Source: an uncultured Chloroflexota bacterium
Lineage (GTDB): Bacteria; Chloroflexota; Dehalococcoidia; UBA3495
DNA: 12,187 bases
Direction of reading: 5' to 3'
Assembly (NCBI GenBank): GCA_913020235.1
Contig: CAJWBT010000033.1
Span: forward strand, 1-12,187
The position numbers were made by a program, and so were the translations under genes. The notes beneath the pieces were generated by a model, which saw nothing but the letters and a program-made list of their open reading frames with translations, ran no database searches and was not told the origin of the DNA. Shown here one piece after another: positions 1 through 6,670 of this stretch; within the stretch, counting starts at the first letter, position 1, and every line of letters begins with the position of its first letter.

Positions 1-422
1 GGGCCATGCGGTGGCACATCAAGGACCGCATCCTGGCCAGCGCCGACCAGGTGGCTATCGACGCCGTGGCTGCCCGGATGATGGGATTCGATCCTCTCAG
101 CATAAAGTTCATACGGCTGGCCCACGAGCGGGGCTTGGGCTGCGGAGACACCTCTAAGATCGAAGTCGTGGGCGAGGATATCGACCGGGTAAACTGGGGC
201 TTCTCCGGGGTCGAGAACACCTTCGCCAGCCGCGGCCAAAAGCTGATTTATTGGGGGCCGTTGAAGCCGCTGGAGAAGCTGCTGCTGCGCAGTCCCCTGG
301 CCGGCTGGGCCTTCCTGGCCTCCAACCTCTACCACAACGGCTACTGGCTGAAGACCAAGGGCCGGAGCCGCATTAGAGCTGCGCTGGAAACCGAGTGGGG
401 GCGGCTGTTCCAATCATATTGA
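1..422 (+). CDS. DUF362 domain-containing protein, C-terminal part (5' truncated by window edge)
   Basis: Only the last ~140 residues are present; the frame is open to the left edge (codons in phase from base 3), so the ATG at base 6 is probably internal. The segment reading DQVAIDAVAARMMGFDP, then IRLAHERGLG and IEVVGEDID, matches the C-terminal signature of the DUF362 family. These proteins are often fused to 4Fe-4S ferredoxin modules and their reaction is not established. No cysteine cluster is visible in this part, so whether a ferredoxin domain exists upstream cannot be told. After the signature comes a ~60-residue tail rich in aromatic and basic residues (YWGPLKPLEKLL, then LYHNGYWLK), not a clear membrane span. 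The stop is TGA, and the next gene begins 21 nt downstream on the same strand, suggesting cotranscription. The family call is fairly sure; function is unknown. Confidence 0.75.
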   Translation, partial: AMRWHIKDRILASADQVAIDAVAARMMGFDPLSIKFIRLAHERGLGCGDTSKIEVVGEDIDRVNWGFSGVENTFASRGQKLIYWGPLKPLEKLLLRSPLAGWAFLASNLYHNGYWLKTKGRSRIRAALETEWGRLFQSY

Positions 423-443
423 GCGCGGGGACATGATATCGCC

Positions 444-1526
444 ATGGATGTAGCTATTATTGGCCTGCCGCAGAGCGGCAAGACCACCGCCTTCAACGCC
501 CTGACCCGAGGGCACGCCGACACCGGCGGGGCCGGCGGGGAGATGCACGTTGGGGTCGTAAAGGTCGCCGATCCCCGGCTGGACGTGCTGACGGAGATGT
601 ACCGGCCAAAGAAGACCATTTACGCCGAGGTAAAGTACTGGGACCTGCCGGGCCCCGAATCCCTGGCCCGGTCCCAGGGCATAGGCGGGAAGTACCTGAA
701 CGTGCTGCAGGGGGCCGACGCCTATTTGCTGGTGGTGCGCGCGTTTACCAACGCCGCCGTGGTCCACCCCTTGGAAAGCGTGGACCCGGGCAGAGACCTG
801 GCGAATATGCTGGGCGAACTGGCCTTCGCCGACCTGGAAGTCCTCGAGCGGGCCGTCGTCAAACTGGAGGAAGGCCTCAAGAAGTCCAAGGTCTCCGAAC
901 GGCCGGTCCTGACATCCCAACTGGAGACCATCAAGAAAGTGAGGGCGAGTTTCGAAGACGGGGTCCCGTTGCGCCGGCAGCAACTGGCCGGTTCGGAGTT
1001 GTCGATCCTGGCCAACTACCAGCTCCTCACGGCCAAGCCGGTCATCGTTGCCTTCAACACCGACGAGGCGGGCCCGGATATCTCCCTGGACGGCCTGGGC
1101 CTCTCGGAGAACGAGACCGCCGGCCTGGGTGCGGTCAGCATCTGCGCCAGGCTGGAAGAAGACCTGGCGTCGATGCCTGGCGACGAGGCAGATGAGTTTC
1201 GCCGGGAGCTGGGAGTGGGCGAACCGGCGGTGGACCAGATGGTCAGGGTTAGCTTCCAAACGCTGGGGTTGATTTCTTTCCTCACCGTCGGCGAAGACGA
1301 GGTTCGCGCCTGGAGCGTACCGGCGGGACTGTCCGCCCAACTGGCGGCTGGGACCATCCACACCGACTTCCAGCGGGGCTTCATTCGGGCCGAGGTCATA
1401 CCCTACGACGATCTGGTCCGATGCGGCAGCATTGCCCAGGGGCGCAAGGAAGGGGTGCTGCGCTCCGAGGGCAAGACCTACGGGGTTAAAGACGGCGACG
1501 TCATCAACTTCCTGATAAACGTTTAG
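444..1526 (+). CDS. Divergent YchF/OLA1-family P-loop NTPase (TGS-type C-terminus, DUF933)
   Basis: A 360-residue translation-associated P-loop NTPase of the Obg/YchF group, the same length as E. coli YchF. Seen: a Walker A/G1 motif GLPQSGKTT at residues 7-15, G3 as DLPG at 67-70, and at 205-208 NTDE in place of the NKxD guanine-specificity motif. In YchF the equivalent NxxE relaxes guanine selection and favours ATP, so ATPase activity is the better guess. A helical region (about 110-195) interrupts the G domain as in YchF. Residues ~276-360 form the TGS-like/DUF933 end, with IHTDFQRGFIRAEV and GKTYGVKDGDVINF nearly as in canonical YchF. The G1 loop differs from the usual GLPNVGKST, so this may be a paralogue rather than the main ychF. 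The ATG is 21 nt after the upstream stop with only a weak ribosome site (GCGGGGAC). A GCAA-loop hairpin follows the stop. Family call strong; cellular role inferred. Confidence 0.85.
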   Translation: MDVAIIGLPQSGKTTAFNALTRGHADTGGAGGEMHVGVVKVADPRLDVLTEMYRPKKTIYAEVKYWDLPGPESLARSQGIGGKYLNVLQGADAYLLVVRAFTNAAVVHPLESVDPGRDLANMLGELAFADLEVLERAVVKLEEGLKKSKVSERPVLTSQLETIKKVRASFEDGVPLRRQQLAGSELSILANYQLLTAKPVIVAFNTDEAGPDISLDGLGLSENETAGLGAVSICARLEEDLASMPGDEADEFRRELGVGEPAVDQMVRVSFQTLGLISFLTVGEDEVRAWSVPAGLSAQLAAGTIHTDFQRGFIRAEVIPYDDLVRCGSIAQGRKEGVLRSEGKTYGVKDGDVINFLINV

Positions 1527-1551
1527 GCCGCCGGTCCGGAGGAACCGCCGC

Positions 1552-1580
1552 GGGAACCCGTTCCGCAAGGAACGGTTCCC
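1552..1580. terminator. Possible bidirectional hairpin between convergent genes
   Basis: GGGAACCCGTTCC (1552-1564) and GGAACGGTTCCC (1569-1580) pair over 12 bp with one bulged C, closing a GCAA (GNRA) tetraloop. It lies 25 nt after the NTPase stop and 43 nt beyond the VOC stop on the other strand, the place for a shared terminator. There is no U-tract on either side, so it is not a classical intrinsic terminator; it may instead stabilise 3' ends. Confidence 0.4.
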
Positions 1581-1623
1581 CCGAGCGTCTCGAAGAACCT
1601 CCGCATCGGCGGGCCACCCCCAA

Positions 1624-1977
1624 TCACTCCAGCGGCCTCGCGAAGCTCAGCTCGTGGGAGTCGGGGTCGCTGATGTGGAAGTAGCGCTCCCCCCACATTG
1701 CGTCCTGGGGCTCGGAGGATGGCGTCAGCCCAGCTTCCACCAGCCGCCGGTGGACCGCGTCCACGTCATCGACGTAGAAGATCAACCGGCCCCACCATGA
1801 CCAGCTGCCTTCCGGGACTAGAATCAGATTCAAGTACCCGCCGCCTACCCGGAAACTGGTGAACGACGCGGTGTCGCCCCCGTGGAGCATTTCCATACCC
1901 ACCTTGTCACGGTAGAAGTCCACCGAACGGGCCATGTCCCGTACCGCCAGGGTGACCGCGCTAATCTGCTGGACCAT
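1624..1977 (-). CDS. VOC-superfamily (glyoxalase/bleomycin-resistance fold) protein
   Basis: A 117-residue single-domain vicinal-oxygen-chelate protein. Seen: the opening strand and helix VTLAVRDMARSVDFYRDKVGM (first ~28 residues, two adjoining stretches), a central strand NLILVP, the second repeat LIFYVDDVDAVHRRLVEAG (64-83), and the closing WGERYFHISDPDSHELSF (95-112), typical of the superfamily, whose last Glu (E109) is the usual metal ligand. The first-strand position that often holds a metal-binding His is Thr here, so metal dependence is doubtful. The frame is open upstream to 2097, but the ATG at 1977 is preferred: the domain starts there and GGAAGAGAG precedes it at ~5 nt. The gene is divergent from larC, and a TATAATGG element sits ~120 nt upstream. 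The substrate cannot be read from sequence; VOC proteins range from isomerases to drug-binding proteins. Confidence 0.82.
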   Translation of the reverse strand: MVQQISAVTLAVRDMARSVDFYRDKVGMEMLHGGDTASFTSFRVGGGYLNLILVPEGSWSWWGRLIFYVDDVDAVHRRLVEAGLTPSSEPQDAMWGERYFHISDPDSHELSFARPLE

Positions 1978-2002
1978 GCTGCTCTCTTCCGCCGTTCTTA
2001 TT

Positions 2003-2031
2003 TTGGATAGTACAATGGGGGATAGTACAAT
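2003..2031 (+). promoter_or_regulatory. Candidate larC promoter
   Basis: TTGGAT (2003-2008) and TACAAT (2026-2031) are spaced by 17 nt and face larC. The -10 matches TATAAT at five of six positions, the -35 matches TTGACA at three. The -10 lies in the second copy of the 14-bp tandem repeat; the first copy offers an alternative TACAAT at 2011-2016. The expected transcript start near 2038 would leave a leader of about 130 nt. Confidence 0.4.
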
Positions 2032-2033
2032 GG
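2005..2033. repeat. Tandem direct repeat, 2 x 14 bp (period 15)
   Basis: GGATAGTACAATGG occurs at 2005-2018 and again, perfectly, at 2020-2033, separated by one G. It lies in the 191-bp spacer between the divergent VOC and larC genes. Each copy contains TACAAT, a -10-like hexamer for larC, so the repeat either duplicates a promoter element or forms paired sites for a regulator. Confidence 0.85.
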
Positions 2034-2095
2034 TGCGGCAAGCCCCAGTGGGTGCTTTGTCGGAAGAACCACGTCGACCGCCCCCTCCCGCGGCC

Positions 2096-2101
2096 ATTAT
2101 A
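2096..2101 (-). promoter_or_regulatory. Candidate -10 element for the VOC gene
   Basis: The minus strand reads TATAATGG, a perfect -10 hexamer, about 120 nt upstream of the VOC start codon. No recognisable -35 box lies 16-18 nt further upstream, so this would be a -10-dependent promoter or one of a divergent pair with larC. Confidence 0.33.
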
Positions 2102-2168
2102 CCGGGCAGTTGGGGGGAGCGGGTTTGGGATGGGATTCCCTATGGCCCGGCAGCGGGGAGGATATTCC

Positions 2169-3362
2169 ATGCGGGTAGCCTATATACAGTCGATCGGGGG
2201 GGCCAGCGGCGACATGCTATTGGGTGCGCTGCTGGACCTGGGGCTGCCCTTGGAAACCTTGAGGCGGGAATTGACCAAGCTGGGCCTTTCTGGCTATGAG
2301 CTGGTTTCTGGCCAGGAGACGCGCCACGAGGTGAGGGGGACCAAGCTAACGGTGCAGGTCCGGGACGAAGCCCGTCACTCTCCCAGGGGCTTGCTGGACA
2401 TCGTCAAAGGGAGCGGGCTGCCAGGGGAGGTCAAGGACCAGGCCGAAAACGTGCTGAAAACCCTGTGGCGGGCCGAAAGCCGGGTCCACGGAGAACCGCA
2501 GGACACTCTGGAGCTGGACGAGTTGGGGAGCATCGATACCCTGGTCGACGTGGTTGGATTCGTCTCCGGCCTTGCCTGCCTTGGGGTGGAGCGAGTGTAC
2601 GCCTCGCCGTTGGTGCTGGGGGCGGCGGAGCCCCCCAGATGGACAGGCGGCTACCCCAATCCGGCTCCGGCCACGATGGAGCTGGCGGCCATGGCCGGCG
2701 CGCCGGTGGCGGAGGACCTGTCCATGCATCAGGGCGCCGGGGAGCTGACCACACCGACGGGCGCCGCCCTCATCACGACTTTGGCCAGCTTCGAGCGGCC
2801 GGCCATGTCCCTCTCCGGTGTCGGCATTGGCCTGGGGGCCAAAGACCCGGACAGTTTTCCCAACGTGGTTCGGGTTTGGCTGGGCGAGGTTGCCGAGACG
2901 CCGGCCGCCGGAAAGCAGGGCGGCGTCGTCTTGCTGGAGACGAACCTGGACGACACGCCCGGCCTGGTGCTGGGGCACGTCCAGGACCGGCTCTTCGCCC
3001 TGGGGGCGTTGGACGTGTGGTGCATCCCCGTCCAGATGAAGAAGAACCGGCCCGGGGTCATCCTTTCAGCACTGGTTCCCCTGGAGCTGGAAGCCGCCGC
3101 TATGGAGATCATCCTACGGGAGACTCCCACGCTGGGGGTGCGTACCCGCCCGGTAGAGCGCTACGTTGCCGATCGCCAGAGCCTGCCCATGGAGACCGGC
3201 ATGGGGGTGATCAGCGTCAAGGTGAAGTACCTGGGTGGAGTAGCGGTGGGGGCTGCGCCCGAGTTCGAAGACTGCCGGCGTATAGCTCTGGAAACCGCCA
3301 CACCTCTCCAGGAGGTCTACCAGCGGGCCGCCGCCGAGGCTCGCCGCCGGTTTCTTGAGTAG
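2169..3362 (+). CDS. larC: LarC family, nickel-pincer nucleotide cofactor biosynthesis (nickel insertion)
   Basis: LarC is the CTP-dependent nickel-insertion (cyclometallase) step that completes the pincer cofactor of lactate racemase LarA and relatives; it acts in the cytoplasm. Seen in this 397-residue protein: GASGDM (11-16), AESRVHGEP (102-110), NPAPAT (164-169), ELTTPTGAA (192-200), NLDD (259-262), and GALDVWCIPVQMKKNRPG (279-296), all in family order and at family length. It is one uninterrupted frame, unlike Lactobacillus plantarum where larC1/larC2 join by programmed frameshift. The ATG at 2169 is chosen because GGGGAGG lies 7 nt upstream and the conserved N-terminus starts there; the open frame back to 2052 is disregarded. 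The segment normally like HFHE-x-G reads LELDELG (114-120), and the His of HG-x-P is absent (TGGYP), so metal handling may differ. No larA, larB or larE is in view. Confidence 0.88.
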   Translation: MRVAYIQSIGGASGDMLLGALLDLGLPLETLRRELTKLGLSGYELVSGQETRHEVRGTKLTVQVRDEARHSPRGLLDIVKGSGLPGEVKDQAENVLKTLWRAESRVHGEPQDTLELDELGSIDTLVDVVGFVSGLACLGVERVYASPLVLGAAEPPRWTGGYPNPAPATMELAAMAGAPVAEDLSMHQGAGELTTPTGAALITTLASFERPAMSLSGVGIGLGAKDPDSFPNVVRVWLGEVAETPAAGKQGGVVLLETNLDDTPGLVLGHVQDRLFALGALDVWCIPVQMKKNRPGVILSALVPLELEAAAMEIILRETPTLGVRTRPVERYVADRQSLPMETGMGVISVKVKYLGGVAVGAAPEFEDCRRIALETATPLQEVYQRAAAEARRRFLE

Positions 3363-3525
3363 AGCCCCGGCGATCTCGAAACCGTAGACCCCGCTGAGAG
3401 CATGATCCTGACTCGTTCCGGCTCGCCGGCCCACGCGTGCCCGGCGGTGAATCTTGAGATAGACCTGCTCGGACTCATGCAGAGCCGTGGCGTGATACGG
3501 TGGGGGAGAACGCTGCCTCGCGGCG
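3363..3525. other. Convergent intergenic spacer
   Basis: A 163-bp spacer between the larC stop and the SCO1664-family stop. I checked both strands for a tRNA fold, a U-tracted hairpin and a conserved small ORF and see none. A weak CGCTG/CAGCG inverted repeat (about 3511-3531) reaches into the end of the SCO1664-family gene. Confidence 0.4.
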
Positions 3526-4227
3526 TCAGCGCCGGTAGCGGCCGGGCAGGCCAGGATAAACGCGTTCCGTCAGGATCCACCCGATGCGCGCCCGGAGGGC
3601 CGCTACCTCCTGGGGGTGGAGCAGCCCCAGGAGTTCCTCGAGGCGGCCCCGCGGGTCTTGGAGTTGTTCCACCAGGCTGGCCAGCGCGGCCAGCAACGGA
3701 TGGGGGATCGGCTCACCACAGAAGTCCCAGATGACCGTTCGGATTTTTGTGTCGGCATGGAAGGTCAGGCCGTGGTCGATACTCCATAGCTTTCCATTGG
3801 CGTCTATGACCAGGTGATTTGGTTTCCGGTCGGTACTATTGGCCACCAGGTCGAAACAAGCGACGGTTCTCAGCTCGGACGCGTGTTCGTCCGTGAGGGT
3901 ATAGTAGTTCTGCCTGGGGTCGTGCTGCACAAAATGCTGAAGCGTTCCGATGCCGTGGGGGCCTTCGCGAATGACGGTGAAGGGGATGAAATCCCAGCCC
4001 AGCACCCGGCTCAACAGATAGGCGGCGTACTCACGTTTGTACAGGGTTCCCGAAGGAAAATCCCACAGGGGGGCCTCGCCGTCCCGGGGCTTGTAGATCG
4101 CCAGGCTGACCCGGTCGCCTAGCTGGACCCGAGCCAGGAAGGTGTAGTTCGAGCCCGCGGGGGTGAGCTGACAGGAAACTATATCGCCACGCCGGATGAT
4201 TTCGCAGATCGATGGGTCGACGTTCAC
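3526..4227 (-). CDS. SCO1664-family protein (PI3/4-kinase-like fold)
   Basis: A 233-residue member of the SCO1664 family, known from Actinobacteria and Chloroflexi. Seen: GSNYTFLARV (25-34) as the nucleotide-binding strand pair, AIYKPRDGEAPLWDFPSGTL (43-62) with the likely ATP-contacting Lys46, EYAAYLLSRVLGWDFIPFTV (66-85), REGPHGIGTLQ (87-97), then DRKPNH (133-138) and SIDHGLTF (149-156). DRKxNH followed by DHG parallels the DRHxxN and DFG catalytic/metal motifs of lipid and HipA-like kinases, so phosphotransfer is plausible, but no substrate is established to my knowledge. The start is GTG (4227) with a weak ribosome site (AATAGAG), 30 nt after the DUF3090 stop. The two families usually travel together; the histidine phosphatase that accompanies them in mycobacteria is not here. 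Family call strong; kinase activity inferred. Confidence 0.85.
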   Translation of the reverse strand: MNVDPSICEIIRRGDIVSCQLTPAGSNYTFLARVQLGDRVSLAIYKPRDGEAPLWDFPSGTLYKREYAAYLLSRVLGWDFIPFTVIREGPHGIGTLQHFVQHDPRQNYYTLTDEHASELRTVACFDLVANSTDRKPNHLVIDANGKLWSIDHGLTFHADTKIRTVIWDFCGEPIPHPLLAALASLVEQLQDPRGRLEELLGLLHPQEVAALRARIGWILTERVYPGLPGRYRR

Positions 4228-4257
4228 CAGGACGCTCTATTCTCGTTGGCCAGCGGG

Positions 4258-4788
4258 TCAGCCGACCTCAAATGTGGTGTGACCGTTGGCTCGAGGGCAA
4301 ATGTGTCCTTCCGGGTCGATCGGGAGCCCGCACAGGAAGCAACGAGGCCGCCCCGCGGCGCAGATCCGCAAGGCCTCCTTGGCCAGATTGTCGGCCTGCT
4401 CTGGTGTGATCCAAAAGCTAACTGACGTCGCCTCCTCCGTTGGATCAGCCTCCTCCCGTTCATAGGCCGTCAAGCAAAACGAGTTGGCCGCCGGGTCGTA
4501 GCTCAACAGCAGTTGCCCAACCTTGAACTCGACGGAGGCTCCTTCGCCGGACTTTTCGGCCTCCACGGGCTGGCTTGCGCGCTCCCGGTCCTCGTCCGAC
4601 ATGGACTGGACTACGTCCCTAAGGTAGACCCCCAACTGGAAGAGTTGCTCTTTTTCGAGCCACAACGAACCGGCTGCCGGGCCGGCTTCCAGGGCAAGAA
4701 CAAAGGTGCGCTCGCCCGGCTCACCAAAAGACTTGGCTTCAATGAGCGAGAGGGATCCCAAAGGGTATTTGACCGGTCTCGGTTCCAT
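4258..4788 (-). CDS. DUF3090 family protein, partner of the SCO1664-family gene
   Basis: A 176-residue DUF3090 protein of unknown biochemical function. Seen: the signature GEPGERTF (22-29), SLWLEKEQL (41-49), a charged low-complexity stretch (about 64-84), a beta-rich middle, and a C-terminal cluster C150-x2-C153, H162, C164, H170 (RCFLCGLPIDPEGHICPR then NGH), which looks like a single bound zinc. The ATG at 4788 is preferred because the alignment starts there; a TTG at 4824 would add 12 residues. Neither start has a strong ribosome site. It lies 30 nt upstream of the SCO1664-family start and 117 nt after yifB, so the three may be cotranscribed. The constant pairing suggests the two products act on one substrate or form a complex; this is inference. 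Confidence 0.85.
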   Translation of the reverse strand: MEPRPVKYPLGSLSLIEAKSFGEPGERTFVLALEAGPAAGSLWLEKEQLFQLGVYLRDVVQSMSDEDRERASQPVEAEKSGEGASVEFKVGQLLLSYDPAANSFCLTAYEREEADPTEEATSVSFWITPEQADNLAKEALRICAAGRPRCFLCGLPIDPEGHICPRANGHTTFEVG

Positions 4789-4905
4789 GGCTCTAATGTT
4801 AGCTCTGAGTGACTCCCGTGACAAGGCGCACCTGGGTCTCGCCGGACCTCACCGAAGCTGGAAGGGCAGGTGAACCGTGAGAGCAACCGGCGGCGCTTCC
4901 CCTCA

Positions 4906-6429
4906 TCAGCCGATGGAACCCCGAGACCGATACTGAAGGGCTTCGGCGAGGTGGGCCACTGTGATCTCTCCGGCGCCGTCCAGATCGGCGATGGTCCGGG
5001 ACACCTTGAGGATTCGGTGGAAAGCCCGGGCTGATAAGCCCAAGCGTTGTGTCGCAGCCTGGAGCAACCCCTTGGCGGTATCGTCCAACGGGCAGAACTT
5101 CCAGACCTCCGCCGGTCCCATCTCCGAATTGCACAGGAAGCCGCATTCGTGGAAACGCCGGCGCTGGATGTCCCGCGCCTGCTCCACTCTCTGCCGCGGG
5201 AGGGTCGAGTCTTCCGCCGGCTCCTCGTCCACTAGCTTCTCGTACTCCACGGGCGGCACCTCGGCGAAGACGTCGATCCGGTCCAGAAGCGGGCCGCTGA
5301 TCCGTTTCTGGTAACGCGCCACGGCTGAGGGTGAGCAAGTGCACTCGGTTCGGGGGTGGGAGTAGAAACCGCAAGGGCACGGATTCATGGCCGCCACCAT
5401 CATGAAGCTGGCGGGATAAGTGACGGTACCGCTGACCCGGGTGATGGTAACCAGCTTGTCTTCAAGGGGCTGGCGGAGAGATTCCAGCGCCGTATGATTG
5501 AACTCGGGAAGCTCGTCCAAGAACAGAACGCCCCGGTGGCTCAGGGTGATTTCACCCGGCCGTATGGCCCGGCCGCCGCCGACGAGTCCGGCGTTGGAGA
5601 TGGTGTAGTGGGGCGCCCGAAACGGCCGCTGCAGGATCAGGGGGCTCTCCGAGGGCAAGGCGCCGCTCACGCTGTAGATCTTCGTGACCTCCAGCGCCTC
5701 GTCCGGGGCCATCCGGGGAAGAATCGACGGCAGGCAGCGGGCCAGCAAAGTCTTGCCGCTTCCGGGAGGGCCGCTGAAGAGGAGGTTGTGGGACCCGGCG
5801 GCGGCTACCTCCAGGGCCCGCTTGGCGTGGTCCTGCCCTCGAACGTGGGCCAGGTTCATTCCCTCGGGTGCCGCGGTATCCTCGGGGAACGCCCCGTCCT
5901 CAGGCATCGGCACAATCTGGGTTTCACCCCGCAGATGCCCGATCAGTGAGGCCAGGTTGGGAGTGGGATACACCTGAATGCCGTGCACCAGGGAGGCCTC
6001 CGCCGCATCGACGGTCGGCACGTACACCGAGGTGAAGCCCCGCTGCCGGGCCACCGACACCATTGCCAAGATTCCGTTGGTATGGCGCAGGCTGCCGTCC
6101 AGGGACAGCTCGGCGAGAAAGACCGTTCGCTCCAGCGGAGCGTCCACCTGGCCGGAGCTGAGCAGAATTCCCACGGCCATGGGCAGGTCGTAAGCCGGGC
6201 CGGCCTTCTTCAGGTTTGCCGGAGCCAGGTTCACGGTGATGCGGCGTAGGGGAAACTCGCAGCCACTATTGCGGAGGGCGGCGCGGACTCGCTCGCGGGC
6301 TTCCTGGACCGCGGTGTCAGGCAGTCCTACCACGTTGAAGGCGGGCAATCCAGGGGATATGTCTACTTCTACCTGGACGATGAGCCCGTCCAGGCCGATT
6401 ACCGCGCAGGTTTGAGCTGTAGCGAGCAC
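4906..6429 (-). CDS. yifB: YifB/ComM family Mg-chelatase-like AAA+ ATPase
   Basis: A complete 507-residue YifB/ComM protein, normal for the family. Seen: an N-terminal Lon-protease-like fold (about 1-170) with FNVVGLPDTAVQEARERVRA (31-50) and VNLAPANLKKAGPAYDLPMA (66-85); the AAA+ core with Walker A GPPGSGKT (220-227) and Walker B GVLFLDELPEF (300-310); a Cys cluster NPCPCG...CTC (C351, C353, C363, C365); sensor region LLDRIDVFAEVPPV (381-394); and a C-terminal ChlI-like helical domain with SARAFHRILKVSRTIADL (466-483). In Vibrio and Haemophilus, ComM is a hexameric helicase promoting branch migration during integration of transformed DNA; in non-competent bacteria its job is unclear. The start is GTG at 6429, preceded by AGGGG at 8 nt. 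It ends in TGATGA, a double stop. Downstream on the same strand lie DUF3090 and the SCO1664-family gene. Confidence 0.95.
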   Translation of the reverse strand: MLATAQTCAVIGLDGLIVQVEVDISPGLPAFNVVGLPDTAVQEARERVRAALRNSGCEFPLRRITVNLAPANLKKAGPAYDLPMAVGILLSSGQVDAPLERTVFLAELSLDGSLRHTNGILAMVSVARQRGFTSVYVPTVDAAEASLVHGIQVYPTPNLASLIGHLRGETQIVPMPEDGAFPEDTAAPEGMNLAHVRGQDHAKRALEVAAAGSHNLLFSGPPGSGKTLLARCLPSILPRMAPDEALEVTKIYSVSGALPSESPLILQRPFRAPHYTISNAGLVGGGRAIRPGEITLSHRGVLFLDELPEFNHTALESLRQPLEDKLVTITRVSGTVTYPASFMMVAAMNPCPCGFYSHPRTECTCSPSAVARYQKRISGPLLDRIDVFAEVPPVEYEKLVDEEPAEDSTLPRQRVEQARDIQRRRFHECGFLCNSEMGPAEVWKFCPLDDTAKGLLQAATQRLGLSARAFHRILKVSRTIADLDGAGEITVAHLAEALQYRSRGSIG

Positions 6430-6577
6430 GTCACCGGCCCCTGATCGATTGTTCTTGACTCAGGAGGGCGCTCGAAACTGCCTCATCCGACCGGTTGAGG
6501 GTCAACGGGCACGAAGCCCGCGGCGTCGGCGGGCGTTTGCAGTCGTATGCTTGGCTCCTGTCCCACCCACTGCCCAT

Positions 6578-6593
6578 TTCAGCGATCGCTGAA
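6578..6593. promoter_or_regulatory. Perfect 16-bp palindrome upstream of yifB
   Basis: TTCAGCGATCGCTGAA is self-complementary over all 16 bases and lies about 150 nt upstream of the yifB start, in the 241-bp gap after the metallo-beta-lactamase gene. No spacer separates the half-sites, so a dimeric regulator site is likelier than an RNA hairpin. No clear promoter hexamers are nearby. Function inferred only. Confidence 0.35.
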
Positions 6594-6628
6594 TTCATTG
6601 AGCACCCTCGACTGGGCCGGAACTATCT

Positions 6629-6658
6629 CGGCTTCGTAAACAGGTTTCGGCGAAGCCG
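6629..6658 (-). terminator. Hairpin just downstream of the metallo-beta-lactamase gene
   Basis: On the minus strand CGGCTTCG and CGAAGCCG form a perfect 8-bp stem around a 14-nt loop, beginning 12 nt after the TAG stop at 6671. Placement fits a terminator or 3'-end stabiliser separating this gene from yifB. There is no run of U after the stem, so classical intrinsic termination is not shown. Confidence 0.4.
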
Positions 6659-6670
6659 GCCTGCCGGCCG

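Noticed and set aside
414..1568. 384-codon open frame on the minus strand
   Set aside because: It lies antisense across the YchF-like gene; its translation is rich in Gly, Gln, Arg and Pro, with no recognisable motif. Long antisense frames are common in GC-rich genes.
2465..3358. 297-codon plus-strand frame inside larC
   Set aside because: An alternative frame of larC, rich in Gly, Arg and Pro and without motifs; larC is fully supported by family motifs.
2169..3362. Programmed frameshift in larC, as in Lactobacillus
   Set aside because: The frame is continuous from GASGDM to the C-terminal motifs, so no frameshift is needed.
3363..3525. Possible tRNA or small RNA in the larC/SCO1664 spacer
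   Set aside because: No acceptor-stem pairing, no T-arm sequence and no CCA end on either strand.
4799..5380. 193-codon minus-strand frame at the 3' end of yifB
   Set aside because: It overlaps the conserved C-terminal domain of yifB in another frame and shows no protein signature.
6430..6670. Sigma70 promoter for yifB (minus-strand TTGACC at about 6500-6505)
   Set aside because: No acceptable -10 lies 16-18 nt downstream; the only AT-rich hexamer (AACAAT) lacks a matching -35.
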